Origin: Orobanche coerulescens
Taxonomy: Eukaryota; Streptophyta; Magnoliopsida; Lamiales; Orobanchaceae
Length of the DNA stretch: 64,000 nucleotides
Assembly: GCA_033398695.1 (NCBI GenBank)
Contig: CM065805.1
Coordinates: 77,158,762 to 77,222,761, forward strand
Reading direction: 5' to 3'
Of this stretch, positions 46,588-57,539 are shown piece by piece; the stretch's first letter is position 1; every line of letters starts with the position of its first letter. A program made the translations under genes and the position numbers. The notes beneath the pieces are model-generated. The model saw nothing but the letters and a program-made list of their open reading frames with translations. It did no database searches and was not told where the DNA came from.

Positions 46588-48530
46588 TGTTAGGATTATG
46601 CCCTCGAATGCCTCTCAGAGGTTGTTGAGTGAGGGCATTGTACTTTTAATTATGTAAACCATTTATATAAGGTAAATGAATGTTTCTTTATTTACTGGTA
46701 GTTACTGGCATTCCTAACTCGTAAATAAACATATAGAAACTAGTCCGTGTATTTGAGAGCAAAACGTTCCACTCTTTATTTGATAAAGGGGGCGGCACTG
46801 GAAAGGTTATAGCTCAAATACTTAATCGTTCGCAAGTCGATGAAACTTGACTGGGCATTAAGTTTATGTGAAGACTTGTATGACGTGTTCTTTGACATGG
46901 AGAGTGCCTGTCGAACGCTAATGGTTAGTGGGAGCACACGTTATAGGTATGCTAATTGGATTAGTATATTCGAACCGACTCACCCTCGATTCGTCACACG
47001 GATTTCACTCCGGGACAGTCAATGACGGAATCGAAAGGTTGTGATAGGTATTCGTGGACCTTCGACTTGAGGATTTAGTAGGGATGTGCTTGTGACGTCA
47101 ATATTTTCATTAGAGTAGTTCGACCCTATAAACCGAAAGGCGGGGGTCAACCTCGACGTGCATCTTGACGGGCAAGTAGCAGGTCCTACTGAATACCAAG
47201 ATAGAATTTTTTCTCCCGTTAGTGAGTGGGTTATATGTCCTATGAGGTTATTGGCAGATGAGATCATAAGTCTTTGGCCAAAGCATTGGAGCTAGTTGTA
47301 TTAGATACACGACAGCTCGATGATCTCGATTTGCATTAACGCATGCATAGCGTCAAGTACAGATAGGGTTTGACTGACCGTGACCCTATAACTTGATCGG
47401 GACATTTGAAAGAAGGGTTTATACATATATTGGTATTCACGACATAATGGTTCTTGAATGATCCCAATCATTTGTTCTCAGTTGGGGTACAGTGTAGGCC
47501 ACCAGGCTGGCTAGGTGGTGCTACTACTCTTTGGTTCCTCCCATTGCTGACTGAGACGGACCTACCGAGTCGCGCAATAGGATTGACGACAGAATGAATA
47601 AAGCTAATTCCCTCATTATGAATATTAGATATTGGATATCTAATTTTAGAACATTAGATGTTTAAATCGATTTATTGGATAAATTGATTTACGGCCTAAT
47701 GAATTAAATATTTCTCTGGGTGATTAATTTAATTCATGAATATAATTATTTCTTGGAGAAATTAATTATGTTATTTTGTATTTGATATGTTTAATTAATT
47801 GGATTAATTAAACGACACAAATACATCGGAATGGAATCGGAATTTATCTGTTTGGACTCGCGGGAGTCCGAAACGAACCGAACTTGTCCGATTTCTACAT
47901 GGGCCAACCCCCACATTTCCATCCACTTTCATATGGACCCTTGTTCCATTCTTTAATGTTTTGCTCATTGAGGTGGTGGGGCTTTGATTCTCATAATAAT
48001 GAGATGTTACATGTGAAGAGTTGAATAAATGAAGAAGACATCTCTCACTTGAGATTCCAAGCCAATTTCAACGTGAATAGAGAGTAGAGAGAGAGAGAAA
48101 AGACTTCTCCAAGTCTTCTTCATCTTTGTTCATCAACTTCTTCTTCATTTTTCTTGGAGAAAAATTGAGAGAAATTATTAAGAGATATATTATACACTTA
48201 GAGTGTAGTAATAAATAGCTTCATCACTTAGCTCTAGCCGTATCCTCGGAGGATAGCAAGGTGATCGTCGTTCCGATCGTTTTTCCGGCGCGTGGCAAGT
48301 AGAGACGCGGTGCTTTCGGCGTTGGATCGTTCAAGAGCTTGGGGAATAGCTCAAGAGAAGGTTATCCATTTAATCAACGGACTACGAGGGTATGTTTCTC
48401 GTATCTCTTGTATTTCGTTTTTGATATTCGTATATACGTAGCTCGATTGATCCTCGTAGGGATTCGGATCGAATTAATTTTTGTTTTACCGCTTCCGCTG
48501 GGCCTTCGTTTTAGGCACCGAATCCCAACA
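46588..48530 (+). mobile_element. Copia 2 5' LTR
   Basis: 1,943 bases, TGTTAGGATTATGCC to CGAATCCCAACA. It has an AG repeat near 48080 and no gene. Related to the copia 1 LTRs, with the same outer ends. Confidence 0.87.
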
Positions 48531-50203
48531 GTGGTATCGAAGCGTAGGTCTTGCGATCGTATATACGATATTAGCATTTGGAATGCTCGATTAGATGGTG
48601 AATGATTTGGAATCATTTTAGTCGTAATCGTGGTATATGTTTTTACGTTCGTTGTAGTTATATTTTTCGTAAGTTTATGTCTAAATATAAATCTTAATTT
48701 CTTGGAAATATGATTTATATTGAAGATATGAATGTTGGAGAATATAGATATTGGATATCCGGTCGAAAAACTAGTCCCGAAATGCCGTTGGACGGTCCGG
48801 GAGGGTTCTGGAAGTCGGGGGCCGCAGCCCAGGGATGTTGCAGCCGGGCACAGGCGTCAGCATGCGTGGGCCGCGGCACAGTCTCCAGGGGCCGCGGCAC
48901 AGGGCTGCTGGGCATCCGGCCGGCAGCTGTCGATCGTGATCGGCCATGCCAGGCATGTCTAACGGCATGCTGCCGGAAGTGACTCGGCCATGGCAGGCCG
49001 ATTTCGCCCCGGCTCGATTTTTTCGTGTATTCTTGAAAATTAATCTCCCGCATGTTAAATTGGATTTAATATGATTAAAATGATTTATGGTATTTCATTT
49101 TATAAGGGAAATTTGATTAATTGGAATATTTATTGTCGACCGAATTATTTTGAACGTTATCATATTACCGATTGTGTGAATCGATTGGATCGGTTCGTAT
49201 TGTTGATTGGATCAATGTATCTCTACGCTTTCCATTTATTTAGTATTTATTGAATGGATGCTTTTGAATGGGGATGTGGTTCGTGGACTTAGTTTTTGAA
49301 TCGTTCGTTTTATTCGATTGGGTTGTAAAGGCCGTTTTGAGCCTATTTATTTTACTAGAAAAATTTGTATCTAGGATGCAATTTTCAATGTAAAATTTAT
49401 ATGTAATGACGAAGACCGGAGGAAGATCCATTTCGAGAAGACGAAGATTCAAGACGAAGACTTGTAATTAAATTACGGAGTTTTTGTTTTCTAGGAACGG
49501 TCCATGAACCACATGTTGGTAGCAACTAGGTTGTGAATGGTTGTTTCATATTGTATGAATGCCACAAATGCGCTTAAATGATTAATGTGCAAAGTGTAAC
49601 GCTAATCACGAAAATTCTCCCACGATAAATTATTAAGTTTATAAGGTTTCAAGGTTTTCCTTCCCTCCATCGAGTTTTTGGGAAATTGAAATCCAAACCG
49701 GATGTGCTAGGCTTCCGAGTTATCGGGGTAGTCTTTCGGGGAGGACGGATAAATTACCGAGAGCGCATTGGATGCCTTCTGTTGGAGCAAATTTTATCCC
49801 TAGAAACCTGATAGGTTGCCGGATAAGATTCAATTGTGAAACTGATTTGCGTCGATGGTATAAACTTAACTTGTTCACGAACCATAGAAACCGTATAGGT
49901 TGAGGGGAGTGAACAAGGGGAAAAAGAATATCGAATCATCCATTAGATGGGTTGGTGTTGGACACCACTTTATGAAAATTAATAGACTAGAAACCTGTTC
50001 GGTTGCCCTCTATTAAGATTTATAAAGAACTCGATCACCACTATGAAGTAGAGCGACGATACTTCCGGATTCACATGGGAGTGTGTTATTCCGATAAAAA
50101 TAGTGGGAGCTGGGTAACAAGAATAGAAAAGACCTTAATTCTATACTCATAATATAACAAGTCACTAATTAATATGTTATGCTTAATGCAGACATAACTC
50201 AAT
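48531..50203 (+). other. Copia 2 leader with primer site, GC-rich segment and palindromes
   Basis: 1.67 kb untranslated. 48780-49015 is GC-rich and contains GGCCGCGGCAC twice (48869-48879, 48890-48900), the same core as the family-A and chromovirus palindromes. Palindrome AACCTGATAGGTT is at 49805-49817, with decayed versions at 49888-49902 and 49992-50004, in the same relative place as in copia 1. No gene. Confidence 0.65.
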
Positions 50204-50990
50204 ATGACAATGAACCCACTCGCAATTCTGCTCGAAAAGAACACCCTGATTGGACCTAACTTTGTGGACTGGTTCCGCAACCTGATGATAGTACTCAGTA
50301 TAGAGGCACTGGGATACATCTTAGAGACGGACATTCCGGCACCTCCTGTGCGGACCAGAGCCAATCAGGAAGAGATCGAAAACCACGAAAAGTGGGTTAA
50401 GGATGACGTAAAAGTCCGTGCATACATGATGGCTTCTATGTCTAATGAGCTTCAGAGAGCTCATGAGAAAATGACTTCGCTAGGCGATTCTATCTCACTT
50501 AACCGAACTTTATGGTGAGCACAGCAGAACTGCTAGATATGAGATATCCAAGCAACTGTTCGGTGCAAGGATGAAGGAAGGTGAGAAAGTTGGGGAACAC
50601 GTCCTCAAAATGATATCCATGATCGAGAGATTGGAGGCTCTTGATTTTAAAATGGATACTTCTCTCCAAACCGACCTTATCCTAGAGTCTCTCCCTGATT
50701 CCTTCTCACAGTTTGTTATGAACTTCAACTGCAATGAGATTGCATGTAATTTAGTTGGGCTAATGAACAAACTTGTGACCGCTCAGTCTCAGATGAAGAC
50801 TCCGCGGATGAAGGAGTCTGCCCTTGTGATTTCTTCTGGACTTCGGAAGTCTAAGAATAAGAAGAAAAAGACCAAGAAGCGGACTGGACCACAAGCAAAG
50901 GACCTTAAGGGTAAGGTCAAGGCCCCGATGGTTCCAAAGAACAAGAAGAAGAAGGATGCTTGTCTCAAGTGCGGTGAGCTGGGCCACTAG
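50204..50990 (+). pseudogene. gag: Copia 2 Gag
   Basis: Starts at 50204 (MTMNPLAILLEKNTLIGPNF). Helical Gag domain up to NELQRAHEKMTS near 50476, then small indels that break the frame for ~90 bases. It resumes with MKEGEKVGEHVLKMISMIER at 50571 and continues to a Lys-rich linker and the zinc knuckle. The knuckle reads CLKCGELGH followed by TAG (50988-50990) and then ARDC in the same frame; copia 1 has Trp at that codon. Confidence 0.82.
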
Positions 50991-51039
50991 GCTAGAGACT
51001 GTCCGATTCTTCATGGCACTTCAGGTACAGAACTTTTAG

Positions 51040-51486
51040 TATTGTTCTGCTACTGTATTTTCTACTTCCTGGATACTGGATTCTGGTGCTAGTTCTCATA
51101 TTTGTACCGTGAATCAAGATCTAGAACAAAGTAGGAAGCTTGGAGCTGGAGAAGTTATGATCACAGTCGGAAGCGGGCATAGTGTCGAGGCGACCGACAT
51201 AGGATCACTTCTTTTGGGTTTAGAATCCGGCTTTGTTTTGACTTTAGAAGATGTACTTGTTTTGCCCAAGGGGCACAAAAACATTGTATCCATTCCGGTC
51301 ATGGATCGAAAAGGCTTTTCATTTTTCATTGGTGATGGTTCCTGCAAAATTTATTTTAGAAATAAACTAGTGGGTACTGCTACATTGTTGAATGGATTGT
51401 ATCATCTAAATCTCAGCAACAAAGTAGTTGTGAATACTATGACTAGAAAACGTGGTAGGGATGAAACCAATCAAGTTTTGAAATGA
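51040..51486 (+). pseudogene. pol: Copia 2 protease
   Basis: The protease motif WILDSGASSHIC (51069-51104) keeps its catalytic Asp. Then SRKLGAGEVMITVGSGHSVE, LEDVLVLPKGHKNIVSIPV and the pre-integrase region. A TGA at 51484-51486 stands where KWHLRLGH is expected. Upstream, between 50991 and 51040, the frame to the gag end is disturbed. Confidence 0.8.
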
Positions 51487-52014
51487 CATCTAAGACTTGG
51501 TCATGTTGGTCAGACCAAGGTTTACAGGATGGAAAAAGATGGACTTATGGGTCCATTGGGATCGGATCCATTTCCTACTTGTGAATCTTGCCTTAAAGGC
51601 AAAATGACTAAGTCCCCCTTCACAGGGACTTTTGAAAGAGCCGCTGATAAACTGGGATTAATCCATACTAACGTTTGTGGTGCTTTGGAAGCAGCACGTG
51701 ACGGATATCAATATTTCATTACGTTTACAGATGATCATACTAGGTATGGTTATGTATACTTAATGAAACATAAATCCGAGGCCTTTGAGAAATTCCAGGA
51801 ATTCAAGGCCCTAGTCGAGAAACAAACTGGTAATCATATCAAAGCACTTCGGTCGGACCGAGGTGGCGAGTATATGAGTACGGAGTTTGACGAGTTCCTT
51901 AAGGAACATGGAATAGTTTCACAACTAACACCTCCAGGTACTCCTCAGTTAAATGGTATGTCAGAAAGAAGGAACCGGACCTTGTTGAACATGGTCCGTT
52001 CCATGCTGGGCTAA
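51487..52014 (+). pseudogene. pol: Copia 2 integrase core
   Basis: HHCC finger: HLRLGHVGQTK then CESCLKGKMTKSPF. In the catalytic core the first acidic residue is lost: LIHTNVCGAL has Asn where copia integrases have Asp (GAC to AAC). The second (FTDDHTRYGYVYL) and the Glu (GMSERRNRTLLNM) remain. A TAA at 52012-52014 (Gln codon in relatives) ends the segment. Confidence 0.83.
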
Positions 52015-52809
52015 ACTGACTTGCCGATTTACCTATGGGGGTATGCACTCCTGACTGCCGCTTACATCTTGAACAGATGTCCTTCCAAATCCATTCTTAA
52101 AACTCCACGTGAGATGTGGGAGGGCAGGAAACCAAGTCTTAATCATATTAGGATTTGGGGATGTCCCGCCTATGTCAAGAAGACTAAGGTGGAAAAGTTG
52201 GAAGCTAGGTCTGTGAAGGGACGTTTCATTGGATTCCCGTATGGGATGATGGGATATCTATTCTACATGCCCGAAGATCGAAGGATCGTTGTTGCTTTAC
52301 AAGCACACTTCCTGGAAGATGAGTTCAGTCAGGAAGGTGGAGCAGGTAGAAGTATTTCTTTAGAAGAATACAATGAAACTCCTCGAGAGACACCTGTGCA
52401 AGAAACTGGAACCGAACTTTCTGAAACACAAGTACAACCACCTCGTAGGTCTAGTAGGGTGTCTCATTTACCTGAGAGGTATGGGCTTGTGCACTTGGAG
52501 GAGCTGGGTCTCCATGAGGATCCAAGTGATAGCCAAGAGACCGACCCGACGACCTATGACCAAGCGATGGTGGATGTAGACTCCGCGAAATGGCGTGAAG
52601 CTATGGAAGCTGAGATAGACTCGATGCATGTCAATCAGGTCTGGACTCTAGTAGACCGCCCCAAGGGCATAGTGCCTATTGGGAACAAGTGGATCTACAA
52701 GAGAAAGACTAATGGTGATGGCAAGGTTGACGCCTATAAGGCCAGGCTTGTGGCAAAGGGTTATACCCAAAAGGAAGGGATCGATTACACGATACCTTCT
52801 CGCCCGTAG
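52015..52809 (+). pseudogene. pol: Copia 2 integrase C-end and RT start
   Basis: DLPIYLWGYALLTAAYILNR, HIRIWGCPAYVKK, GRFIGFPYG, an acidic linker with PPRRSSRVSHLPERYG, then RT: WREAMEAEIDSMHVNQVWTL, IGNKWIYKRKTNGDGKVDAY. A frameshift near 52787 breaks the IDYHDTFSP motif. Confidence 0.82.
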
Positions 52810-54120
52810 CCATGATCAAGTCTATTCGCATGATGCTTGCTATAGCTGCCTAGCACGATTATGAGATATGGCAAATGGACGTAAAGACGGATTTTCTTAA
52901 TGGATTCCTCGAGGAGGAAATCTATATGGAGCAGACTAAAGGCTTTGTGTCCGAAGTCGATATTCAGAAAGTGTGCAAGCTTCAGCGTTCCATTTACGGA
53001 CTGAAGCAAGCGTCGCGTAGTTGGAACCTTCGTTTTGACGAGGCAATCAAAGAGTTTGATTTCGTGCAAAATGAAGAGGAACCTTGTGTATACAAGAGGG
53101 TTAGTGGGAACAAGATCGCATTCTTAGTACTATATGTAGTTGACATTCTACTAATAGGAAATGATGTGAGAATGCTCAGTTCTGTGAAAGCTTGGCTTTC
53201 GAGTAATTTCTCCATGAAAGACTTGGGAGAAGCAACCTATATTCTTGGTATTCGGCTCTACCGAGATAGAGCGAAGAGAACAATAGGCCTTTCCCAAGCC
53301 CTCTATATAGATAAAATCTTAAAGCGATTTAAGATGGATGATTCTAAAAGAGGGTTCCTACCGATGCAACATGGAATAAAACTCACCTTGAAGATGTGTC
53401 CTCAAAGCGAGGAACAACTCAAGGAAATGAGTAATATACCATATGCTTCGGCCGTGGGTAGCCTTATGTATGCTATGTTGTGGACAAGACCTGACATCGC
53501 GCATGCTGTAAGCGTGGTGAGTAGGTTTCAGGAAAACCCAGGTAGGGAACATTGGACTGCTGTAAAGAACGTTCTCAAGTACTTAAGAAGAACTAGAGAT
53601 ATGGTTCTTATGTATGGCGGTGGAGAATTGGATGTGGTGGGATTCACTGATTCGGACTTCCAAGGACTGAAGGACGACTCGATGTCCACTTCTGGCTACA
53701 TATTTACTCTTAATGGAGGAGCAGTATCTTGGCGTAGTGCCAAGCAAAGCGCGACTGCTGATTCCACCTGTCAGGCTGAGTATCAAGCAGCCTCGGAGGC
53801 TTCCAAGGAAGGGTTCTGGATTAAGAAGTTTCTGGGAGAACTTCAAGTGATACCATGTGCTGAGCTGCCTGTTCCGCTGTACTAAGACAACGACGGAGCT
53901 GTAGCGCAGGCCAAGGAGCCGAGGTTTCACAACAGCACCAAACATATTGAGAGGAAGTATCATCTAGTAAGAGTATTTGTTAGCTATGGATACATTGTCT
54001 TGCCGCAGAGTAGACTCGGCCGACAACGTCGCCGATCCACTGACCAAGCCACTTTCTCAGACTAGCTTGGAGCGTCATCTGGAGAACATGGGTATAAGAT
54101 ACCATAGTGTGTGGCATTGA
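52810..54120 (+). pseudogene. pol: Copia 2 RT and RNase H
   Basis: RT from QMDVKTDFLNGFLEEEIYM (Ala to Asp after KT). The catalytic box reads YVVD where YVDD is required (GAT to GTT). The thumb and connection (DLGEATYILGIRLYRDR, GSLMYAMLWTRPDIAHAVS) are intact. RNase H has VGFTDSDFQGL and STCQAEYQAASEASKE. A TAA at 53883-53885 falls just before DNDGAVAQAKEP, and the frame after ~53960 is disturbed. The last codons before TGA (54118-54120) sit next to the polypurine tract. Confidence 0.84.
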
Positions 54121-54135
54121 GTGCAAGTGGGAGAT

Positions 54136-55200
54136 TGTTAGGATTATGCCCTCGAATGCCACTCAGAGGTTGTTGAGTGAGGGCATTGTACTTGTAATTA
54201 TGTAAACCATTTATATAAGGCAAATGAATGTTTCTTTATTTACTGGTAGTTACTGGCATTCCTAACTCGTAAATAAACATATAGAAACTAGTCCGTGTAT
54301 TTGAGAGCAAAACGTTCCACTCTTTATTTGATAAAGGGGCGGCCTCGTAAGGTTATAGCTCAAATACTTAATCGTCATGAAGTCGATGAAACTTGGTAGG
54401 CGTTAAGTTTATGTGAAGACTTGTATGACGTGTTCTTTGACATGGAGAGTGCCTGTCGAACGCTAATGGTTAGTGGGAGCACACGTTATAGGTATGCTAA
54501 TTGGATTAGTATATTCGAACCGACTCACCCTCGATTCGTCACACGGATTTCACTCCGGGACAGTCAATGACGGAATCGAAAGGTTGTGATAGGTATTCGT
54601 GGACCTTCGACTTGAGGATTTAGTAGGGATGTGCTTGTGACGTCAATATTTTCATTAGAGTAGTTCGACCCTATAAACCGGAAGGCGGGGGTCAACCTCG
54701 ACGTGCATCTTGACGGGCAAGTAGCAGGTCCTACTGAATACCAAGATAGAATTCTTTCTCCCGTTAGTGAGTGGGTTATATGTCCTATGAGGTTATTGGC
54801 AGATGAGATCATAAGTCTTTGGCCAAAGCATTGGAGCTAGTTGTATTAGATACACGACAGCTCGATGATCTCGATTTGCATTAACGCATGCATAGCGTCA
54901 AGTATAGATAGGGTTTGACTGACCGTGACCCTATAACTTGATCGGGACATTTGAAAGAAGGGTTTATACATATACTGGTATTCACGACAGAATGGTTCTT
55001 GAATGATCCCAATCATTCGTTCTCAGTTGGGGTACAGTGTAGGCCACTAGGCTGGCTAGGTGGTGCTACTACTCTTTGGTTCCTCCCATTGCTGACTGAG
55101 ACGGACCTACCGAGTCGCGCAATAGGATTGACGATGGAATGAATAAAGCTAATTCTCTCATTATGAATATTAGATATTGGATATCTAATTTTGGAACATT
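54136..55200 (+). mobile_element. Copia 2 3' LTR, truncated
   Basis: 1,065 bases matching 46588-47655. A more diverged patch lies around 54335-54400. It ends after GGAACATT; the remaining ~875 bases of the LTR are not in the window. Confidence 0.85.
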
Positions 55201-55385
55201 CACTACACCATAGATTACCTATTGCAACCACATTTCTAAAAAATTGTTAAAAACCATTGCCATTGAGAAACCAAAACACATAAATTGCAATACTTTCGAA
55301 AAGCATTGCAATTCCATTGAAAAAATCTAAGAAAGTTAAAAACATGCATTCTATTGCAATATTGTTTTAAAATCGTTGCAGTATC
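55201..55385. repeat. CACTA-like terminus and subterminal repeats
   Basis: CACTACACC at the break, then ATTGCAACC, ATTGCCAT, AATTGCAATAC, GCATTGCAATTCC, ATTGCAATATTG and GTTGCAGT within ~180 bases. Confidence 0.55.
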
Positions 55386-55846
55386 TATTCATTTTGGGGG
55401 CAAATGTTGGCGGGCTTGTAGAATGTGAGCGGGATTTCTTCCCGGGCTTACAAAAAATAACAAAAGAAAAAAAAAAAAAAGCCACAACCCACACGGACAC
55501 AACCCACACGGCACAACACAACACAAACACACGCAGACAAAATTCAACTCGAATAATCAAGCTCGAAGAGGGTAAATCAAGCTCAAAGAAGATTAAAGCT
55601 CGATAAAGGTAAATCATCGATCCGAAATCCTTTTTGTTTTTTTTTTAGTTTTGAATCGAGTTTGTTACATGCCCGATGCTTCTTCCTTCTTCTTATATTG
55701 CTCTATTTTTGTGTTTTTAATTAGGGTTCCTATGTTTCTTGTGTAAATTCGAACTATGTAATCGAGTTTGTTTGAGGGTTTATGTTTGTTTGTTTGTTTG
55801 TAATTGGGGGTTTATTTTTGTTTAATTTAAGTTTTTAATTTGATTT
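55386..55846 (+). other. Promoter/UTR-like AT- and T-rich stretch, no gene seen
   Basis: Contains an A-run near 55470, CA-rich ACACAACCCACACGG repeats, and T-rich segments (TTTGTTTGTTTG near 55790) that look like a 5' UTR and intron of a captured gene. AGGTAA near 55613 could be a splice donor. Confidence 0.3.
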
Positions 55847-56017
55847 TAGTTTTGATCTCTCTCCCTATCTCCGTCTCTCTCAAAACCATCGGTAAAAGCT
55901 GTGCCGATTTGTGTTCATTGAACATTTCGAACCTGAACAACTTGACTGATTTGGGGTTGGAGTATCTTGCCAATGGTTGTAGATTAATTCAAATGCTCAA
56001 ACTTCGCCGCAATGAAT
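55847..56017 (+). pseudogene. Leucine-rich-repeat exon fragment (F-box/LRR type)
   Basis: The frame 55847-56017 encodes KTIGKSCADLCSLNISNLNN and then LTDLGLEYLANGCRLIQMLK. These are two LRR units of the cysteine-containing type found in plant F-box/LRR and AMN1/RAD7-like proteins. It is preceded by a pyrimidine-rich stretch ending TTTTAG and followed by AG/GTTTCT, a plausible splice donor. It is only one exon; no F-box and no further repeats are found nearby. Likely a captured fragment. Confidence 0.55.
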
Positions 56018-56975
56018 TTAGGTTTCTATCAAGCCAAACATATTTTCACATCACCTCATTCTTTCTTGAATTCATGTGTTTCTCAGTTTTAATTATGTGT
56101 AGGAGATTTTATTGTTTTTCCCCCTTTTGTCCAATGATTGAATGTAATCACTGTATGTGTTTCTATTTTTGCTGATCACCACTGGATTTTGAAGGACACT
56201 CGAATCTGCTTGTGAGGATAATTGGGTCTAACTTTACTCCGATTCTGGATCGTATATCTAGATCTGCTTGAACCTGAGGAGATGTTCTTGCGGTACTCAC
56301 CTCTCCCAGTTTGCATAGAAGAACATACCTAGAACTCCGATGATGCGTCTATGTAGAGTAATGCAGTTCGGGTCACTACATCCGGCCCGTATCGAGCGCC
56401 TTGCTGCTTCCTGAATCTGAGTGATGTTCTCGTGCAGTAGTACCGAACACAGCTCATCCGTCTCCTTCTCTTGGCATGCCCGTTTCTACTTCATCATGAG
56501 GTGGGATTTGCAGCACAATTAACGGGTCAGTTCCATTCACGAGCTATTCTTTACATTTTATTGTTCTTGGGTATTGTTTTGTTTGCCTTTGGTTGTTATT
56601 CGATCAATTCGCTGGAGATATATCTTCACTTTGCTTGTTGAGAAAGAGATTAATGGAGTATTGTACTTTTTCTTTTCTCCTTGTCTTGACTTCTCTTTAC
56701 TTGTTATCGAAGTTGTGCTTTGTTAAAGTTAAAAACAAGCTATCAGACTTGTTTGAATAGGTTGATGGTAATTCAAGTGCTTCCTTCATTATAAGACCAA
56801 TTTTTGTGAAAGACTGTTTCTTAATGGTACTTTGAGATGAAATTTATCCTTTTTGATTTTGTTTTTCTTGTCATGATTCGATGATTCTATCTTCAGTTTC
56901 TAAGTCGCGTTTGTCCTAACATCTGCCGAGTAATGAGGTTTTCAGCTAAATTGCTTGTCGTGTCGTGTTCATCAG
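56018..56975. other. Noncoding stretch with a GC-richer block
   Basis: Mostly T-rich intron-like DNA. 56180-56520 is GC-richer and has a ~60-codon open stretch on the minus strand (ELCSVLLHENITQIQEAARR within it), bounded on the minus strand by CTAG/GTATGT. I do not recognise it; it could be another captured exon or a retroelement relic. Confidence 0.3.
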
Positions 56976-57032
56976 ACAAAAATTCCAGACCCTATTTATC
57001 AACCAGCTGCTGCAGAATTGAAGGTAGCTCGT
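56976..57032 (+). pseudogene. Unidentified exon, 5' part, split by a chromovirus
   Basis: Acceptor-like TTCATCAG, then a frame reading KIPDPIYQPAAAELKVAR. It continues after the element at 62641 with AEIALKIKLFYGM to a donor GTAAAC at 62680. The junction is clean at the TCGT duplication, so this was one exon. I do not recognise the protein. Confidence 0.5.
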
Positions 57033-57264
57033 TGTCACGGGATGGGAGTTTTGCGCAGCTAACCCGTGCGGCACTTAAACAACTAAGCTGAGTCGAGTTG
57101 CTAAGTAAGCCTGAAAGTAACGAGAAAAGGGGCAATGGCACAAAAGGATTTTATTAAGTATGAATGCTTTGGGTACAAGAGAGCTTTACAATGCTTGATT
57201 GCTTGAGGATTTCTGGATGGAGTGTGCAAATGAGGCTTCTCCCCCTTTTTATACCAGCCTAGGA

Positions 57265-57315
57265 GAGTTCTGGAGTGGAACTCTCTAGATAGAACTTTCT
57301 AGATAGAACACTCTA
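57265..57315. promoter_or_regulatory. Promoter-proximal HSE-like repeats and inverted repeat
   Basis: GAACTTTCTAGAT at 57292-57304 gives GAA-TTC-GA with correct spacing. CTAGATAGAAC occurs twice, and GAGAGTTC/GAACTCTC form an 8-base inverted repeat (about 57263-57285). It lies just upstream (minus strand) of the TATA box and is also present in the 5' LTR (62475-62525). Confidence 0.55.
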
Positions 57316-57448
57316 GATACTTGTAGTACATTTACATGGGAATTTACATGAGCATTCTACAAAGTGTGTAAGAAGTACATTTCTACATGCTTCTAGAGTC
57401 ATCTACGAATTTACAAGTATGTAGAGATCTCTGGGTCTTTCTAGATCA

Positions 57449-57471
57449 TTCTAGAACCTTCCGGAACCTTC
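57449..57471. promoter_or_regulatory. Perfect five-unit heat-shock element
   Basis: TTC-GAA-TTC-GAA-TTC with exact two-base spacers, at 57449, 57454, 57459, 57464 and 57469. Three alternating units are enough for HSF trimer binding in eukaryotes. The flanking CTAGATCATTCTAGAA adds further imperfect units. The equivalent is missing from the 5' LTR. Confidence 0.8.
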
Positions 57472-57539
57472 CGACACATAGAGACTCCTGTTAGGGTCAT
57501 CCGGTTCGCTTTCGCCCGACCCGTCACATCCTCCCCCAC

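Larger units (their letters stand above)
46588..55200 (+). mobile_element. Ty1/copia element 2, degenerate, 3' LTR truncated
   Basis: 5' LTR 46588-48530, primer site TGGTATCGAAGCG at 48532-48544, polypurine tract 54121-54135, 3' LTR from 54136. The 3' LTR matches the first 1,065 bases of the 5' LTR and then stops at 55200, where a CACTA-type terminus begins. Order gag-protease-integrase-RT-RNase H. It has many stops, frameshifts and active-site changes. Confidence 0.87.
57033..57528 (-). mobile_element. Galadriel-like 3' LTR with heat-shock elements
   Basis: 496 bases. On the minus strand: U3 starts TGTGACGGGTC, has a perfect HSE at 57449-57471, HSE-like and inverted-repeat sequences at 57265-57315, a TATA box (GGTATAAAAAGGGG) around 57246-57259, then R-U5. 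Confidence 0.9.

Noticed and set aside
56180..56520. Possible captured exon on the minus strand (about 60 codons)
   Set aside because: Open but matches no family I know; splice-like bounds are weak, so it is only mentioned in the feature list.
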